Part shown: in pieces, positions 40,371 to 50,144 of the stretch
How positions within the stretch are numbered: position 1 is the stretch's first letter
Layout of the letters: every line of letters begins with the position of its first letter
DNA from: JAFNAG01 sp963739235
GTDB lineage: Bacteria; Acidobacteriota; UBA6911
Assembly: GCA_963739235.1 (NCBI GenBank)
Contig: CAVTZY010000031.1
Span: 1 to 64,000 of the forward strand
Direction: 5' to 3'
Length of the DNA: 64,000 nucleotides
The notes under the pieces: model-generated
What the model was told of the DNA's origin: nothing
Seen by the model: only the letters and a program-made list of their open reading frames with translations
Database searches by the model: none
Made by a program: the position numbers and the translations under genes

Positions 40371-41618
40371 TTATGTTGTCTTTGACGATTCACCCAAAAC
40401 CCGCTGATAGGTCTCGATCTGTCGCCGGACAAGAGATCGTCGGTCTTGTCTACGTGCGGCCGTCTCCCGCGCCTGCTGAGACAAGCGCTCGGCCAACTCC
40501 ACATCCTTAAACACGCGTTCAAGTTGAGCGGCACACATGGCAGCATCGCCAGGTGGGAAAAAGAGGCAGGTTTCCTCGTCGCGTCCAAGATGAGAGGTTC
40601 CTCCGGTGAAGGCAGCGACTGTCGGCGTTCCTACTTGCATTGCTTCGGCCATAGCCACACAATAACTCTCCACAAAGGTTGGTATCAAAGCGGCTCCTGC
40701 CGTCTGCAGTTCTTGCACGATCCGATTCGCGGAGAGAGTTCCCAGCCACTCCACATTCCCTTCCAGTTTTAGTTCTCGAACTAGCTCATTAATCCAGCGG
40801 ATGTATCCTTCCTGACGAACGCCGACTCGTTGGTGTGGGCCGGCAATCCTAAGGCGTGCATTAGGGCAACGTTGTCGAAGCGCAGCTACGGCCCGAACAG
40901 CAACGTGCAATCCCTTGAATGGCGACGGATAGGCAGCGGTTGTGAAAACCACCGGTTGGCCTATCGATTGCCAAGAGACGGCGCACTCAAACTCTTCCCG
41001 CAGCGCACGGTCCGACTTGAATAGGCGGGCGTTTGGATTCACCGCCTGCACCTGACTCATCATCCATGGGGACTGGACGCCAATAAAATCATGGCCCAGA
41101 ATCATTTCTCGTTCCAGTGCCCCCCATCGCTTGAAGTCACGCCGGTCATGATACATGGTGCGGCGCTTCAATATTTCCTTGATCCCTATGCTGTGCAGAC
41201 GATCACGCAGAGAAAGTCCGCCATAAAATACGTCAGCAATGGTCATTTTGAGGCCCTGCATTTCCAGAAGAGCAGGAGTCTGCAATAGGCGGCGAGCCGT
41301 CAACAATCCCCAATAACCTTCCGTTCCCCAGACGTGAATCAGGTCTGGGACAAACGCGCTAATTGCAGCCAAGATATCCCGAACTACCGATGCGGAAGGC
41401 AAACCCTTGCGCTTGACCGGTCGATCTCCAGGCACCAGCCATTGACTCACACCCCGACAGTCCCGCCGAGTAATTGGTCCAACCGGAGCCTCAGAGACCA
41501 CGCCTAACTGGAGATCACCAGCATCCACGAGCCCGCGTGCCATAGCGGCTAACCATGTGCCCGAGCCGCTCGGATCAGCCTCACTCATCTCCAAATTACA
41601 TAACCAGAGCACTTTCAT
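40371..41618 (-). CDS. GT4 glycosyltransferase
   Basis: A 415-aa GT-B enzyme: MKVLWLCNLEMSEADPSGSG opens the acceptor domain; PDLIHVWGTEGYWGLL and LLEMQGLKMTIADV are in the N-domain; and the donor domain has FTTAAYPSPFKGLHVAVRAV and the EX7E-type PTFVESYCVAMAEAMQVGTP. It is 27 bp from the second asnB and reads with it. Sugar specificity is unknown. Confidence 0.85.
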   Translation of the reverse strand: MKVLWLCNLEMSEADPSGSGTWLAAMARGLVDAGDLQLGVVSEAPVGPITRRDCRGVSQWLVPGDRPVKRKGLPSASVVRDILAAISAFVPDLIHVWGTEGYWGLLTARRLLQTPALLEMQGLKMTIADVFYGGLSLRDRLHSIGIKEILKRRTMYHDRRDFKRWGALEREMILGHDFIGVQSPWMMSQVQAVNPNARLFKSDRALREEFECAVSWQSIGQPVVFTTAAYPSPFKGLHVAVRAVAALRQRCPNARLRIAGPHQRVGVRQEGYIRWINELVRELKLEGNVEWLGTLSANRIVQELQTAGAALIPTFVESYCVAMAEAMQVGTPTVAAFTGGTSHLGRDEETCLFFPPGDAAMCAAQLERVFKDVELAERLSQQARETAARRQDRRSLVRRQIETYQRVLGESSKTT

Positions 41619-41645
41619 CGGATGACGGATCTATCTTTCCCTTGA

Positions 41646-43538
41646 TCAGTTAAGTGCATTCGGCCTCGAAAACTGAACGGGTATTTTGATCTTATTCGTG
41701 TCCATCCAGGACAACAACACCAACAACGTCCATAGCAGGTCTGTGACAGCGGGTTCGTCCAATCGGCAAAGGCAACGTTCGAGAAAAGCCGGTCGGAAAA
41801 GAGCATGCGCGGTGGGACTCTCCAGCATTGTCCGTAGACGTTTGCCTAGAACACTTCGTACCCAGTATCCCAATGGCAGCTCGAAGCCTGTCTTCGGGCG
41901 TGTCAGGAGCCCGGGGGGAAGCAGATCCATCACCGCGTCCTTAAGGACCGCCTTGTGGCGTCCATTACGAATCTTGAATCCCGGCGGAAGCGCAAGCGCA
42001 TGTTCCACTAGCACGTGATCGAGCATGATTGGGCGCACTTCCAGACCGTGCCCCATGCTCATGGCATCAGCATCGCGCAGTAACGTATCGAGCAGGTAGT
42101 GCCGGCATTCCAGCAAACTGACCTGGCTTAGCAGCTCAAAGGATTCCTCCACAAGGGGTCTCAAGTGCTCCTCCACAAAGCCGGGCCTGAAGTAAGCCTG
42201 CAGCGGTATGATCAGCGCGGTCGCAAGTTCGTCGTCAGAAAGACCCCGCCGCAGTTGGGCATAACGCCGAAGGACAGACATTGGCCTCAGTGCGGCAGGA
42301 TGTGTCCAGCGATTGGGCCGCAGGCGATGGATCAGACCTAACAAACCGTCGATCCACGATGGCATCGAGCGGGAGGCCGATTGCAGGAGAGCGAAGTGAG
42401 GATATCCGGCAAAGAGCTCGTCCCCGCCCAGCCCCGAAAGAACCACTTTGACATTGCCGTGCGCCGCACGACTCACAAAATAGGTATTGGCGCCGTCGTG
42501 ACTGGGCTGATCGATGGTGTGGATCAGATCGTTAAAGGTGTCCTCCACATCCCGACCGGAGATGATCACCTCAGTGTGATCGCAGCCCATGTGGTCGGCT
42601 GCCAGTCGCGCCGCGTCGAGCTCGTGTCGGAATTCACCAATGTTTTCGAATCCAACGGAGAAACTTTTCACAGGCTCGGTCATTTGGCGTGTCATCAGCG
42701 CGGTGATGGCTGTAGAGTCAACGCCTCCGCTCAAGAAACTCCCCACGCGCACATCGGCAACAAGGTGATATCGGCAGGCTTCCTCTAGACGGTCTCGAAC
42801 CATGCATACCGCATCCGCATAGGAGAATTTGGCGAGTTCTGGCCGCAAGGCTGTCACGGAGGCCACGGCATCCCAATAACGGATACTTTCCCGGCGACTG
42901 TCTGGCTCCACCACAAGGCAGGTACCAGGTTCAAGATTCCGCACTCCACGGATCATCGTCCCAGGCTGGCAGACCGATCCTGTCGCTAGGAGATCGAGAA
43001 TTCCGCGCGGCTCGAGGACGGGATCCACAAGGCCCGATGCCAACAAGGCTTTGAGTTCAGAAGCGAAGACAAGACCGTGCGGCACTTCCGCCCAAAGCAG
43101 AGGTTTGATACCCAAACGGTCCCTCACCAGTACAAGCCGACGCTCCTGCCGATCCCATAAACCAAAGGCAAACATACCGCGAAAGCGATGTACGGCATCA
43201 ATTCCCCATCGAGCCCAGGCGGCTAGGATCACCTCGGTGTCTGTATGTGTGGCAAAAACGGCACCCTCATTCTCCAATTGCCGGCGGAGTTCCTGATAAT
43301 TGTAAATCTCGCCATTCAGGGTTATCCAGAACCGCCCATCTCCGTGCATCATTGGCTGGCGCCCAGCAGGAGACAAATCAATAATGGACAACCGAGTATG
43401 GCCGAAAGCCACCAGACGAGAGGGGTCGGACCAAACTCCATGATCGTCCGGCCCACGCGGTCTCAGAGCACACACCATACGCTCCACACAAGCCTGATCT
43501 ATGCCTTGGTCATCCAGTAATCCTGCGATACCACACAC
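41646..43538 (-). CDS. asnB: Second glutamine-hydrolysing asparagine synthase-type protein
   Basis: 630 aa, start GTG (Val-coded Met) followed by CGIAGLLDDQG so the Cys nucleophile is residue 2. Marks: RLSIIDLSPAGRQPM, NGEIYNYQELRRQL, the PP-loop FLSGGVDSTAITAL and VVLSGLGGDELFAGYPHF. It is of the kind often called an exosortase- or EPS-linked amidotransferase and is only distantly like the other copy at 36.6 kb (different linkers and C-terminus). Probable role: amidation of a uronic acid residue in the repeat unit, inferred from context. Confidence 0.87.
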   Translation of the reverse strand: MCGIAGLLDDQGIDQACVERMVCALRPRGPDDHGVWSDPSRLVAFGHTRLSIIDLSPAGRQPMMHGDGRFWITLNGEIYNYQELRRQLENEGAVFATHTDTEVILAAWARWGIDAVHRFRGMFAFGLWDRQERRLVLVRDRLGIKPLLWAEVPHGLVFASELKALLASGLVDPVLEPRGILDLLATGSVCQPGTMIRGVRNLEPGTCLVVEPDSRRESIRYWDAVASVTALRPELAKFSYADAVCMVRDRLEEACRYHLVADVRVGSFLSGGVDSTAITALMTRQMTEPVKSFSVGFENIGEFRHELDAARLAADHMGCDHTEVIISGRDVEDTFNDLIHTIDQPSHDGANTYFVSRAAHGNVKVVLSGLGGDELFAGYPHFALLQSASRSMPSWIDGLLGLIHRLRPNRWTHPAALRPMSVLRRYAQLRRGLSDDELATALIIPLQAYFRPGFVEEHLRPLVEESFELLSQVSLLECRHYLLDTLLRDADAMSMGHGLEVRPIMLDHVLVEHALALPPGFKIRNGRHKAVLKDAVMDLLPPGLLTRPKTGFELPLGYWVRSVLGKRLRTMLESPTAHALFRPAFLERCLCRLDEPAVTDLLWTLLVLLSWMDTNKIKIPVQFSRPNALN

Positions 43539-43619
43539 AGAAGCGACCCGTTCTCGATAATCCTAAGCTACCATTCCGAGGTCACACACCACCGGCACAA
43601 GAGCTCACGCGTCCAAGGA

Positions 43620-44525
43620 TCAGGGCGTTGTTTCAGATTCCGGCTCTATGGGTAAAGCCACTATGTCACCAATGAACGGAGATTTCATGGGTAACGCCAT
43701 CGTTTCAATGTCAAAGATCTTGTATCCGATATCCTGTAGTAAGGAGTGAATATCCTTACTATTATGCTCTGTGCTTGAAAGAAGGTCGTCTCGAATTTCA
43801 CAAATGACTGCCGGTTTGTATTGTTTCAGCGTATCCATAGCGCCACTCAACACAAGATATTCTGATCCTTCAACATCGATCTTGATGATGCCCGGCTTGA
43901 GTTTGTATCTAGCAACCAGGGAGTCCAAAGATGTTCCTTCGACCGCTTGAGTCTGACTCGATTTTGCCCTCATGGCAGGATGAGCGATGCTCTCAATGCA
44001 GGAGTACTCAGGCATACCCGCTATCATGTTCAAAGTTGCACTTCCGTTTTCCTTTGCGGCGACGCCTTCAAACACCGTCACTTTATCCGAGCAACCGTTC
44101 CTCGCAATATTCTTATGCAGAAGATGCAGAGCATGAGGATTCGGCTCTAACGCCAACACTTTGTTTTCTTTGGAAAGGATGCTCGACAACAGTACAGTGA
44201 AAAGCCCGATGTTGGCACCTACATCAATCGCGTCCTTCTTGGGATTCGCGTAGGTTTTGATGATTTCTCTCTTTTTTGGTTCATATTCCTTAGTCGTAAG
44301 AATTCGGCTTAGTATATGCGATCGGGCATCAATCTCGAAATTTCCTCCAAATATTGGAAACCGTACCACAAGATTTCCTTCGATCACAGATTCGAACAGA
44401 AACGTATAACACTCTTCCCGTGGGATCATGCCTCTATAGCGGCTGAACATTCTCTTTATGAAGACCGCAGGAAAGACCAAGCCGTATAAAAACGCATTTT
44501 TCTTGATACGATTTTTGAGTGTCAT
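43620..44525 (-). CDS. FkbM-family methyltransferase
   Basis: A 301-aa FkbM methyltransferase with motif I DAIDVGANIGLFTVLLSSIL, VLALEPNPHALHLLHKNI and the signature PGIIKIDVEGSEYLVLSGAM. The sequence is noticeably richer in Lys, Ile and AT codons than the flanking asnB, so it may be a recent arrival. It would O-methylate a sugar of the polymer. The downstream asnB starts 82 bp away. Confidence 0.87.
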   Translation of the reverse strand: MTLKNRIKKNAFLYGLVFPAVFIKRMFSRYRGMIPREECYTFLFESVIEGNLVVRFPIFGGNFEIDARSHILSRILTTKEYEPKKREIIKTYANPKKDAIDVGANIGLFTVLLSSILSKENKVLALEPNPHALHLLHKNIARNGCSDKVTVFEGVAAKENGSATLNMIAGMPEYSCIESIAHPAMRAKSSQTQAVEGTSLDSLVARYKLKPGIIKIDVEGSEYLVLSGAMDTLKQYKPAVICEIRDDLLSSTEHNSKDIHSLLQDIGYKIFDIETMALPMKSPFIGDIVALPIEPESETTP

Positions 44526-44641
44526 GAGGGATTAGTATTTTGAATTGTTAATTCGCCGATAAAGCAGCTCAATCGTGCTTAATCATCTTACCTGAGAGTA
44601 CTGCTTGGCTTCGACGTCTTCGTTTGTCAGGAGCAGTCGAT

Positions 44642-45343
44642 TTATTTTGCTAGTACCATAAGGGAGTAACCACCCAATAGTTTGACGGTAAAGTTGGGAA
44701 ATAAGGGGTGAAGGATCAATCGGGGAATATTCGCAATTCGGGTTTTCCAGCCTTTATTGGGTGACCCTGTACTCTGATCGGTATAGAAGAAATCAATGAT
44801 CTCATGCCCGGTATCCTTCAACGTTGCCAAAGCAGTCTCCTTGGTAAAGTAGTGCAAATGACCCACCTTTTCTCTAGCATCGACCAGTTTATTTCTTAGA
44901 ATTGAACTAACATGTACGTCGAGCGGAATATGGTATATTTTGTACTCAGCTCTTGACTTACATTTTTCTAAAAATCCCAGGTAATCGGGAATGTGTTCAA
45001 ATACATCGATCATCAAAAGCAGATCATAATCAGATCTATCGCTAAATAGAAAATCCTCACAGTAAAAATGAAGATTTGTACTGCCTTTCCGTTTTGCTAT
45101 TTCAATCGCATCAATAGCTATATCGAACCCATCAATCTGCGAGATAGATTTTCCGGTGATATCATTTAGGCAGTATAAAATTTCACCAACGCCACAACCG
45201 ACTTCAACTATTCTACCCGGGGTCAATCCATTCCTCATGATCATTCTGTGGATTTGACCAGCCTTCCAAGGTGAATCTTCGGAATGCCATGTAGAGGTCT
45301 TTTGCAAATAATCTGAGCCTTTGCCGGAGTATAAATCTTTCAT
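44642..45343 (-). CDS. Class I SAM-dependent methyltransferase
   Basis: A ~233-aa methyltransferase: RIVEVGCGVGEILYCL (motif I), DGFDIAIDAIEIAKRK (motif II), DLLLMIDVFEHIPDYLGFLE (motif IV, typical of Methyltransf_11/23), then HLHYFTKETALATLKDTGHE. ATG 45343 with GGAAAGAG nearby is chosen over a TTG at 45385. AT-rich like the neighbouring FkbM gene. Target unknown; probably a sugar or lipid-linked intermediate of the same locus. Confidence 0.82.
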   Translation of the reverse strand: MKDLYSGKGSDYLQKTSTWHSEDSPWKAGQIHRMIMRNGLTPGRIVEVGCGVGEILYCLNDITGKSISQIDGFDIAIDAIEIAKRKGSTNLHFYCEDFLFSDRSDYDLLLMIDVFEHIPDYLGFLEKCKSRAEYKIYHIPLDVHVSSILRNKLVDAREKVGHLHYFTKETALATLKDTGHEIIDFFYTDQSTGSPNKGWKTRIANIPRLILHPLFPNFTVKLLGGYSLMVLAK

Positions 45344-45402
45344 TGAACTCTTTCCGTCTCTTACTCGATGATCCTGAAGATTCAAGAATTAATGCGAACA
45401 AC

Positions 45403-46581
45403 TCAGCTTTCCATTTTGGAAGACACGATGGCACCGTAAAACACCGAATCCAGCACATTCATCAACACCTTACCTTCTCTGTCCCAATTGTGTTTCTCTC
45501 TAGCTTTTGTGAAGGCTACCTCCAAATCCCTTTTGGACAAATGCAAGGCAAGTTCCATCGCGCGCGCTATGGCATGCTGCGAACAATCATCCGCAACAAC
45601 TCCGATCCCGCTTTCACGAACAAGGCGACTAATATAGGGATAGGGGGGCACGACTACTGGCACACCTTGAGAAATATAAAACCCAATTCTGCTAGAAGTA
45701 CAGTGGTATGACCCTCGAAATTCTGCTGAATAGAGGATGATGCCCACGTCCCCCTCGGCGACAACCGCTTGCATCTGCTCGGGAGGAAACCAACCTGCAC
45801 AATAAACCCTGTCTGACAGCCGAAATCTGTCTACCACAGGCTGTGCGTAGCACGACCAGAAATTTTCTTCTGTATCCCTGCCAACAAATATAAAACAAGT
45901 ATCTGGTGCATCTATCATGGAAAATGCTTCTATCGATTCTGGTATGCACCTGCGGCTCTGTAACGCACCAGTGTAGAGCATGATTTTTCGAAAACGGGCC
46001 GGAAGTTGCAGTTTCTCTCTCAGGAGGTTCCCTTTGGAAACGCATTTAGCGGATATAATATCGTGGACTACCCATATTCTGTCAGGCCGACATCCGCGTT
46101 CCCTAATATAGATGTCACGCCTTTCCTCCGATGCGCATACTACAGCTTCGACGCGTCTAAGTAAGAAGCGTTCCACGTGAACAAGTAGCCGTGTCGCCCA
46201 GTGTGCCGCTGAATCGTCTTCCTCACCAAAGAGCTCGTAGGTGTAGTAGACCAATGGCTTACGTTTGATCCTCGCAGCACACCAGGCGGACAAGCATACG
46301 AGGGGTTGGCTAGCCATGAAAACATCGGCTCGTGAGATGAGGCAGACATAGAAGAATTTGAGCGCCGACTCGAAAATCCAGAGCCGGGAGATTCTTAACG
46401 AAATGTTTCTGAGGATAAATCCTTCAGGCAACCAGTTAGTTGGACGCGTTCCATTCCCTCCGTCCACCAAGCGCCCCGCCCAACCCGTGCGCGCCAAAGA
46501 TTGAATCACCTGCAGTGCGATTGGATTGCCTGTGAATTCGTGCTGATAACACCAGCAGATTCTTCGACTGCCCATTTTCAT
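45403..46581 (-). CDS. GT4 glycosyltransferase
   Basis: A 392-aa GT-B enzyme. Recognisable regions: PLVYYTYELFGEEDDSAAHW and AVVCASEERRDIYIRERGC in the acceptor domain; KIMLYTGALQSRRCIPESIE in the donor domain; and GDVGIILYSAEFRGSYHCTS around the sugar-nucleotide site, followed by RIGFYISQGVPVVVPPYPYI. The classical EX7E is altered. It ends about 60 bp before the methyltransferase start and begins 9 bp after the next upstream GT gene. Confidence 0.78.
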   Translation of the reverse strand: MKMGSRRICWCYQHEFTGNPIALQVIQSLARTGWAGRLVDGGNGTRPTNWLPEGFILRNISLRISRLWIFESALKFFYVCLISRADVFMASQPLVCLSAWCAARIKRKPLVYYTYELFGEEDDSAAHWATRLLVHVERFLLRRVEAVVCASEERRDIYIRERGCRPDRIWVVHDIISAKCVSKGNLLREKLQLPARFRKIMLYTGALQSRRCIPESIEAFSMIDAPDTCFIFVGRDTEENFWSCYAQPVVDRFRLSDRVYCAGWFPPEQMQAVVAEGDVGIILYSAEFRGSYHCTSSRIGFYISQGVPVVVPPYPYISRLVRESGIGVVADDCSQHAIARAMELALHLSKRDLEVAFTKAREKHNWDREGKVLMNVLDSVFYGAIVSSKMES

Positions 46582-46589
46582 GCTTAGCC

Positions 46590-47867
46590 CTACGTGGATT
46601 TGGGATCTATCATATGAGCGTAGTCATGCGCTTCAAGATTGCCAAATGCTTTGTAGTTTCCTGACAGCACTTGCCCGATAATGGAATGAAAACTGTCAGT
46701 TAGACTTCCGATACTGAAACGTGCTCGTGCCTGTTCGTACGCCAATGCTCCAAGACGCCTCCGGTTCTCTGTATGAGAGGCTAGCTCGATGATTGCATTC
46801 TGAACGGCTTGGGGATCGCGTTCACGGACGATAATCCCGCCTTCCCGCACCTGCCAGGGAACGCTGCCCGTATTGGATCCAATCACCGGTAAACCCACAG
46901 CCATGGCTTGCGCTACAGCCAGAGAAAATGTTTCAATCCAAAAATGCGTACCGTGCGGAATATGAATTAGACAGTCCATTGCTTGCATATAGTTAGCTAC
47001 TTCGTTGGGTTGAACTAGTCCTGTCATGATCACTCGGTCAGAAATCCCCCGCGCCGTCACTACCTCTTGCACCTTGACTCGCAACGTGCCCTCACCGACC
47101 AGGAGAAGCTTCCAGTCAATATTCGGAACAGGGAGTGCCGATAGCAAGTCGAGAATTCCCTTCTCCTCTGTCAATCTGATGACGCAGCCGAGCACAAATG
47201 TTTGATCATGCACCCCCAACTCTTCCCGATACTTGCGTCGGATCTCATCATCTGGATGAAAAACGCAGTCATCGACACCAACCTGGGTTTGCAAGAATAT
47301 CGGCTTTTTAAAATCCATATCACGAAGGGCTTCCAAACAGCCGGGGTAATGACAGATGCCGGCCTCCACGCCGTGTCGGATGTGAGCCCATCGAAGTTTG
47401 TGGTAGAACCTCCACCTCGTGCGATCAGACTTCAGGGCATTCATGGTAAAAAATAAGATCTTTGCCTTACGACACCAAATATCTCGACACAATATTGTAT
47501 GACTTAGCTGGCGCGCCATTTCGCCCTGGATCACATAAATCAGGTCCGGTCTGAGTCGCTTCAATACAGGGCCGAGGGATGGGAACACCCAGTCTCCCAA
47601 GAAAGCTTTTGTTCGCAGGGGTAGTACATGGAACCTGCCGTCGTGCGTTTCCTCTGGTTGCCATTGTAATTTCGTATTCCACTCGTTTTGCTCCCAGTAA
47701 TTCGGAACAAGAAGAGTAACGTCCATAGGATAGCGCTCGCTTAGCATGCGCCAACGAGCGTGTGCATGTTCGCGTACCAAGGCTGCACAGATGACGACAA
47801 GCCTAATCGGCTGCCGGTTGTTACATTCGCCTGCCATTCGTTGCGTCTTCTGATCCATTTCATTCAA
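46590..47867 (-). CDS. GT4 glycosyltransferase
   Basis: A 425-aa GT-B retaining glycosyltransferase: LGCVIRLTEEKGILDLLSAL and LLLVGEGTLRVKVQEVVTAR in the donor domain, with IPHGTHFWIETFSLAVAQAM AVGLPVIGSNTGSVPWQV carrying the EX7E-like site and the SxxGSVP loop. Start ATG 47867; its start lies 7 bp after the stop of the propeller gene, so the two are coupled. Specificity unknown. Confidence 0.85.
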   Translation of the reverse strand: MNEMDQKTQRMAGECNNRQPIRLVVICAALVREHAHARWRMLSERYPMDVTLLVPNYWEQNEWNTKLQWQPEETHDGRFHVLPLRTKAFLGDWVFPSLGPVLKRLRPDLIYVIQGEMARQLSHTILCRDIWCRKAKILFFTMNALKSDRTRWRFYHKLRWAHIRHGVEAGICHYPGCLEALRDMDFKKPIFLQTQVGVDDCVFHPDDEIRRKYREELGVHDQTFVLGCVIRLTEEKGILDLLSALPVPNIDWKLLLVGEGTLRVKVQEVVTARGISDRVIMTGLVQPNEVANYMQAMDCLIHIPHGTHFWIETFSLAVAQAMAVGLPVIGSNTGSVPWQVREGGIIVRERDPQAVQNAIIELASHTENRRRLGALAYEQARARFSIGSLTDSFHSIIGQVLSGNYKAFGNLEAHDYAHMIDPKST

Positions 47868-47873
47868 CCTCTG

Positions 47874-49172
47874 TTATCTCCCCATCCGGTCCCATGCGAC
47901 CTCCAGCACCAACATCTGATGCCGGCCGGTATGCGCCGTGTCGATGATAATCCGGCGTTCGTCGCGGCTGAAACGCGGGTGCAGGTCGCAGCGATAGCTG
48001 CCACCGTTGAAGGGCGAGAAGAAACGCCCTAAAGAGTGCACACGATCCCTGATAATGTCGTAGAGTAATAAATGCCGATAGCCCCCTTCATCGGCATATG
48101 TGTCGGTGAGCATATAACGCCCGTCCCGTGTCCAGCTAGGGTGCCCATCCCTGCGCAACCAACCCTTTGACAAAAGTCTCTCCACCTTATCCCGGTCACG
48201 AACAAGGGCATACCCGCTTTCCTCCCTTCGCCGGTCCACGAAATCGCGTGGGACGATCCGTTTCATGCCCCGGATGGTTCGCACCACCATGGCTTTCAGC
48301 GGACTCGTACTGCCCACCATAGAGGCATAGGCATCGGCCAGAGGCTTGGATTTTACTACGTAATTAACGAACGTGCTGTCGTCACGCCACCCCATGTGTG
48401 TAAACGAGTATTCAGTGTGCCCAGGCAGACAGAACAGATGGGTGCCGTCGGGATCGGCTGTAAAGACGCGCGTAGCAAAAGAGTTGTGATTCCCAAACCG
48501 ATGGAGGAAGTAGAACCGTGTGCCAGACGGATTCCAAATCAGATGTTCCAGCCAGTGCGAAACACCTGTCATCGCAGAAGTTGGATCAAAACTTGCGATG
48601 TCAGCCGTGCGCAATAGCAGACGTGCTTTACCTTCATGCAAATCGATGTCGAGGATACCGTCTTCCGGGTGGACAGGCATGTTCCACCTGTCATCCCGAA
48701 CGCCCTCGTAATGGTAAGCACGGCAGAAGTAGTGCCGCTCGAATCGCACACCAAGTGCGCACCGGCCGGACGGGTGAACGGCATAGACCGCATGCGGCAA
48801 CGTCCGCCGGAATCCCGAAGCGAGGTCGGCCACGCGAGCAACAAACTGATTTCCTTCCTGGTCATTGTAGATCACACGCGACTGGAAGTCCGGCCCCAGC
48901 CATTGCAGCATGGCGCCTTGCTGCCAGTTAAACGCCTGCGTTACTCCCAACGTATGCCAGGAACCGTCCTCCATGTCAAAGTAGCCGACCTCGACCTGGT
49001 CCGATGGCTCGATGTTGCGACCGTCGAAACTCGCGCGATGTGCCAAGAGATGGCGACCGTCAGCACTGAGGGGCGACTGGTAGTAGTAGCCGAAGAAATG
49101 GCTATGCTCCGGCGGAGTGGCAAAGACCACACGCGCCCATCTTGCTAGAAAAAATGAATTGTACGGTTCCAT
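47874..49172 (-). CDS. WD40/TolB-like beta-propeller protein in the polysaccharide locus
   Basis: A 432-aa soluble protein with no signal peptide. Repeating segments such as SADGRHLLAHRASFDG, HPSGRCALGVRFERHY, WNPSGTRFYFLHRFGN, WTRDGRYMLTDTYADE and FSRDERRIIIDTAHTG fit the blades of a six- or seven-bladed propeller resembling TolB or oligogalacturonate-lyase-like folds. The strings GHPSWTRDGRYM and YRCDLHPRFSRDERR are the best conserved. Its role in the cluster is unknown; a binding scaffold or a lyase-like enzyme are both possible. It lies between a methyltransferase gene and a GT gene with gaps of 3 and 6 bp. Confidence 0.65.
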   Translation of the reverse strand: MEPYNSFFLARWARVVFATPPEHSHFFGYYYQSPLSADGRHLLAHRASFDGRNIEPSDQVEVGYFDMEDGSWHTLGVTQAFNWQQGAMLQWLGPDFQSRVIYNDQEGNQFVARVADLASGFRRTLPHAVYAVHPSGRCALGVRFERHYFCRAYHYEGVRDDRWNMPVHPEDGILDIDLHEGKARLLLRTADIASFDPTSAMTGVSHWLEHLIWNPSGTRFYFLHRFGNHNSFATRVFTADPDGTHLFCLPGHTEYSFTHMGWRDDSTFVNYVVKSKPLADAYASMVGSTSPLKAMVVRTIRGMKRIVPRDFVDRRREESGYALVRDRDKVERLLSKGWLRRDGHPSWTRDGRYMLTDTYADEGGYRHLLLYDIIRDRVHSLGRFFSPFNGGSYRCDLHPRFSRDERRIIIDTAHTGRHQMLVLEVAWDRMGR

Positions 49173-49175
49173 GGG

Positions 49176-49853
49176 CTAGGATCGATAGGAGAGCCGACAG
49201 CAGTAAAGGTTGGGGAGCAGCACCAACCGAGCAGACTCGTGGGGTTGAACCAGTTCTGTCACCGCTCGCCGGATGGCGTCATGGTTCCAGTCGTGCATTA
49301 TCAGGATGCCATCCCTGCAAAGTTTTGGCAGGTACAGCAGTAGATCCTTCTTGACGCCTTCATACGAATGGTCGCCGTCCACAAAAAGCAGGGCCAGCCC
49401 GACCGGAATCCGGTCAACTACCTCGTGCGAGTAACCGCGCACGGCTTGGATAAAGTCAGCCACCGGCAAAGTGTGCCGTTGCCATAGTGAGAACACATCC
49501 ATGCAGGCTTCCGATACGGCGTCGTTCATCCAAGTGTCTATGCACCAAACCCTACCTCCGCGGCAGCGGATGCCGGCGGCAAGGCAGCAGGAACTGGCGC
49601 CTTGGTAGCTGCCGATCTCAGCTGCGGCGGCGCCAGGGGGCAACTGCCTCGCAAAATGGAAAAGTACCTGCTTTTCGTTGGGGGTCATGGAAGTGCTGAT
49701 GGAATCGACCCAGCGCGGGTATGAGCTTCCGAGGCGCCGTTCGCCCCCCCAGCGGAATGCGGTCCAAGCCTCACGGCTACGCCGAAGTACTTTTTCAGCA
49801 TTGAGGTTAGCCAATCGTTGCAGGAACGATGGATGTTGATAAATCTCATTCAT
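49176..49853 (-). CDS. Class I methyltransferase (Methyltransf_24-like)
   Basis: A 225-aa protein: AAAEIGSYQGASSCCLAAGI as SAM motif I, VWCIDTWMND as motif II, and LALLFVDGDHSYEGVKKDLL as the metal-site-like motif of the Methyltransf_24 family, followed by GILIMHDWNHDAIRRAV. Such proteins are common in O-antigen loci and may methylate a sugar. It overlaps nothing, ending 4 bp before the propeller gene. Confidence 0.82.
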   Translation of the reverse strand: MNEIYQHPSFLQRLANLNAEKVLRRSREAWTAFRWGGERRLGSSYPRWVDSISTSMTPNEKQVLFHFARQLPPGAAAAEIGSYQGASSCCLAAGIRCRGGRVWCIDTWMNDAVSEACMDVFSLWQRHTLPVADFIQAVRGYSHEVVDRIPVGLALLFVDGDHSYEGVKKDLLLYLPKLCRDGILIMHDWNHDAIRRAVTELVQPHESARLVLLPNLYCCRLSYRS

Positions 49854-50144
49854 AAATTCTTTGCCTTACAAGCAGGAGGCAGTCCATCATCCTCGCTCTC
49901 AGCACGTAGGCACTACTGCCGACACGCAGAGAGCAAGAACTGGCGTGTCCGATCGCAACACTGTGTACGTTAGGGCATTTGAGTCGAGAACACCGAGATC
50001 GAGCCCCTTCCGCCCTGTGGTTCCATGGAGACATGATGCTTGATCATTGAGTGTCGCTTGCCAGTGATTCAGTGGAACGCAGTTTAGAATTGATCGCGCA
50101 GGCAACGCGACTCACTTGAATGCACACCGTGCTCGGACAGTCGG

